Assembly (NCBI GenBank): GCA_001819095.1 | Contig: MHLS01000040.1 | Location: 1-19,839, forward strand | Length of the DNA: 19,839 bases | Reading direction: 5' to 3' | From: Candidatus Lloydbacteria bacterium RIFCSPLOWO2_02_FULL_54_12 | GTDB lineage: Bacteria > Patescibacteriota > Minisyncoccia > Phycocordibacterales > UBA6899 | Part shown: positions 18,832-19,839 of the stretch, piece by piece | Layout: the number at the start of each line of letters is the position of its first letter | Numbering within the stretch: position 1 is the stretch's first letter | Translations under genes and position numbers: made by a program | Notes under the pieces: model-generated | Told to the model about the DNA's origin: nothing | The model's input: the letters and a program-made list of their open reading frames with translations, nothing else | The model's database searches: none

Positions 18832-19839
18832 GTGAAAATATTCAAACTTCCCGATCTCGGCGAAGGACTGCCCGAAGCGGAGGTCAGGGAATGGCACGTT
18901 GCCGCCGGAAGTACGGTAGCGGCCGACCAGATATTGGTGTCGGTCGAGACGGCAAAAGCGCTGATGGAAATACCGTCGCCGTGGAGCGGGCGTATCGAAC
19001 GCCTGTGCGCCGACGTCGGTGCAGTCGTTCCCACGGGATCGCCTTTGGTCGAATTCGCCGACGACACGGACGCAAAGGTCTTGCCCGCCGGAGAAACAAC
19101 CCCGAAGCCCGATCCTCAAGCGCCGACGCCCGAACCAACGAACCGACCTGCACAAGACACACACGCCGACGGTACGCGCGCCAAGATGCTGCTCTCGACT
19201 CGGATGTTCGCCAGAGAGCTCGGCATCGACCCCGACAAAGTTGATCCAACCGGAGCGGAGGGCATCGTCACCAAAGAGGACGTCGCCCGCGGAAAAGCAA
19301 AGGTCGCGGAACGACCGGAGAGCGAAGAGCGACTCGGCGGCATTCGGAAAGTGATGGCAGAAGCGATGGCGCTCTCCCAAAGAGAAGTCGCCGCCGTCAC
19401 AATCATAGAAGACGCCGACATCGAGGACTGGAATGACCGATCGACCACCATGCCGAGGCTTGTACGCGCACTCCTTTCGGGGGTCCGCGCCGAACCGGCA
19501 TTGAACGCTTTCTACGACCGTACACGACTGGTGAGAAGGCTTGTGAGAAGCGTGAGCGTCGGCATCGCCGTCGATATGGCGGAAGGCCTGCTGGTGCCGG
19601 TCCTCCACAATGCCGAACAGATACGGCACGAGGAGCTCGGTCTGCGCATCAAAGAGCTCGTCTCGAACGCGAGAAAACGAACGCTTGCGCCGGAGCAACT
19701 GCGCGGGAACACGATCACGCTCACCAATTTCGGCGCAATCGCAGGCCGCTACAGCACGCCGATCGTGGTGCCGCCGACAGTTGCCATTCTCGGTGCGGGT
19801 CGGGTCTACCTCGTTCCCGCGCTCCGAGACAATGCGCTC
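18832..19839 (+). CDS. Dihydrolipoamide acyltransferase (E2 of a 2-oxoacid dehydrogenase), partial
   Basis: First 336 codons; the gene runs off the window. E2 is the core of pyruvate, branched-chain or similar dehydrogenase complexes and passes the acyl group from lipoyl-lysine to CoA. Residues 1-77 form one lipoyl domain, with the modified Lys42 in ETAKA (often ETDKA). A Pro-rich linker runs to about 117, then the E3/E1-binding domain (118-153; STRMFARELGID, VDPTGAEGIVTKEDV). The catalytic domain starts near 168 (GGIRKVMAEAM) and continues to VPPTVAILGAGRV (313-325). The C-terminal HxxxDG catalytic motif lies beyond the window, so activity cannot be judged. GTG 18832 is set by GGGAGG 7 nt upstream. 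A single lipoyl domain and ETAKA do not decide between pyruvate and branched-chain substrate. E1 and E3 genes, if linked, must lie downstream, since upstream is the ABC gene. Confidence 0.94.
   Translation, partial: MKIFKLPDLGEGLPEAEVREWHVAAGSTVAADQILVSVETAKALMEIPSPWSGRIERLCADVGAVVPTGSPLVEFADDTDAKVLPAGETTPKPDPQAPTPEPTNRPAQDTHADGTRAKMLLSTRMFARELGIDPDKVDPTGAEGIVTKEDVARGKAKVAERPESEERLGGIRKVMAEAMALSQREVAAVTIIEDADIEDWNDRSTTMPRLVRALLSGVRAEPALNAFYDRTRLVRRLVRSVSVGIAVDMAEGLLVPVLHNAEQIRHEELGLRIKELVSNARKRTLAPEQLRGNTITLTNFGAIAGRYSTPIVVPPTVAILGAGRVYLVPALRDNAL

Noticed and set aside
1..19839. tRNA genes, CRISPR arrays, insertion sequences, TGA recoding
   Set aside because: No T-loop/acceptor pattern, no regularly spaced direct repeats and no transposase were seen. 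TGA ends several genes at the expected length, so no recoding is needed.

Overview
The window is about 19.8 kb of bacterial DNA, visibly GC-rich, carrying 19 protein genes on both strands and no tRNA, rRNA, CRISPR array or insertion sequence that I can see. Bacterial hallmarks are Shine-Dalgarno sequences, sigma70-type promoters and factor-independent terminators. TAA, TAG and TGA all act as stops, so the genetic code looks standard. The gene mix includes many small single-gene units, a matrixin-like protease with a coiled coil, a Cys-less cupredoxin, several orphan membrane proteins and a lipoprotein. This makes me suspect a Candidate Phyla Radiation / Patescibacteria-type genome of Parcubacteria flavour, but that is an impression and not something the sequence proves.

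Layout. 1-3.3 kb (minus strand): a secreted cell-wall amidase, a small basic/acidic two-part protein, and a nadA-nadC operon making nicotinate mononucleotide, with clear promoter and terminator. 3.4-4.6 kb (minus): a cupredoxin followed by a six-helix membrane sensor module that ends in a coiled coil with no output domain. 4.7-7.7 kb (plus): a trehalose-synthase-like GH13 enzyme lacking its C-terminal domain, an exported trypsin-fold protease, and a small membrane protein with an internal repeat. 7.9-9.8 kb (minus): a large uncharacterised membrane-anchored protein, divergent from a cold-shock protein gene. 10.3-11.3 kb (plus): a HugZ/HutZ-like flavin split-barrel protein and a hotdog thioesterase. 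11.3-16.5 kb (minus): a PlsC-like acyltransferase, a methyltransferase fused to two degenerate Nudix-like domains, a matrixin-like metalloprotease and an HExxH lipoprotein. 16.7-19.8 kb (plus): an ABC exporter and the first 336 codons of a lipoyl-dependent E2 acyltransferase running off the end.

Working relationships. Only nadA-nadC is a convincing functional operon. HugZ-like plus thioesterase may be co-transcribed. The cupredoxin and sensor genes abut, and the remaining genes mostly have their own promoter or terminator. Several products act at or outside the membrane (amidase, cupredoxin, protease, matrixin, lipoprotein, ABC exporter), so the region is rich in envelope functions without being one pathway.

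The two observations I rate highest are (1) a recurrent promoter-start layout in which a -10 hexamer sits exactly 6 nt before the ATG of four unrelated genes (9 and 12 nt in two more) with no Shine-Dalgarno, implying leaderless transcripts side by side with SD-led genes, and (2) the methyltransferase/tandem pseudo-Nudix fusion.
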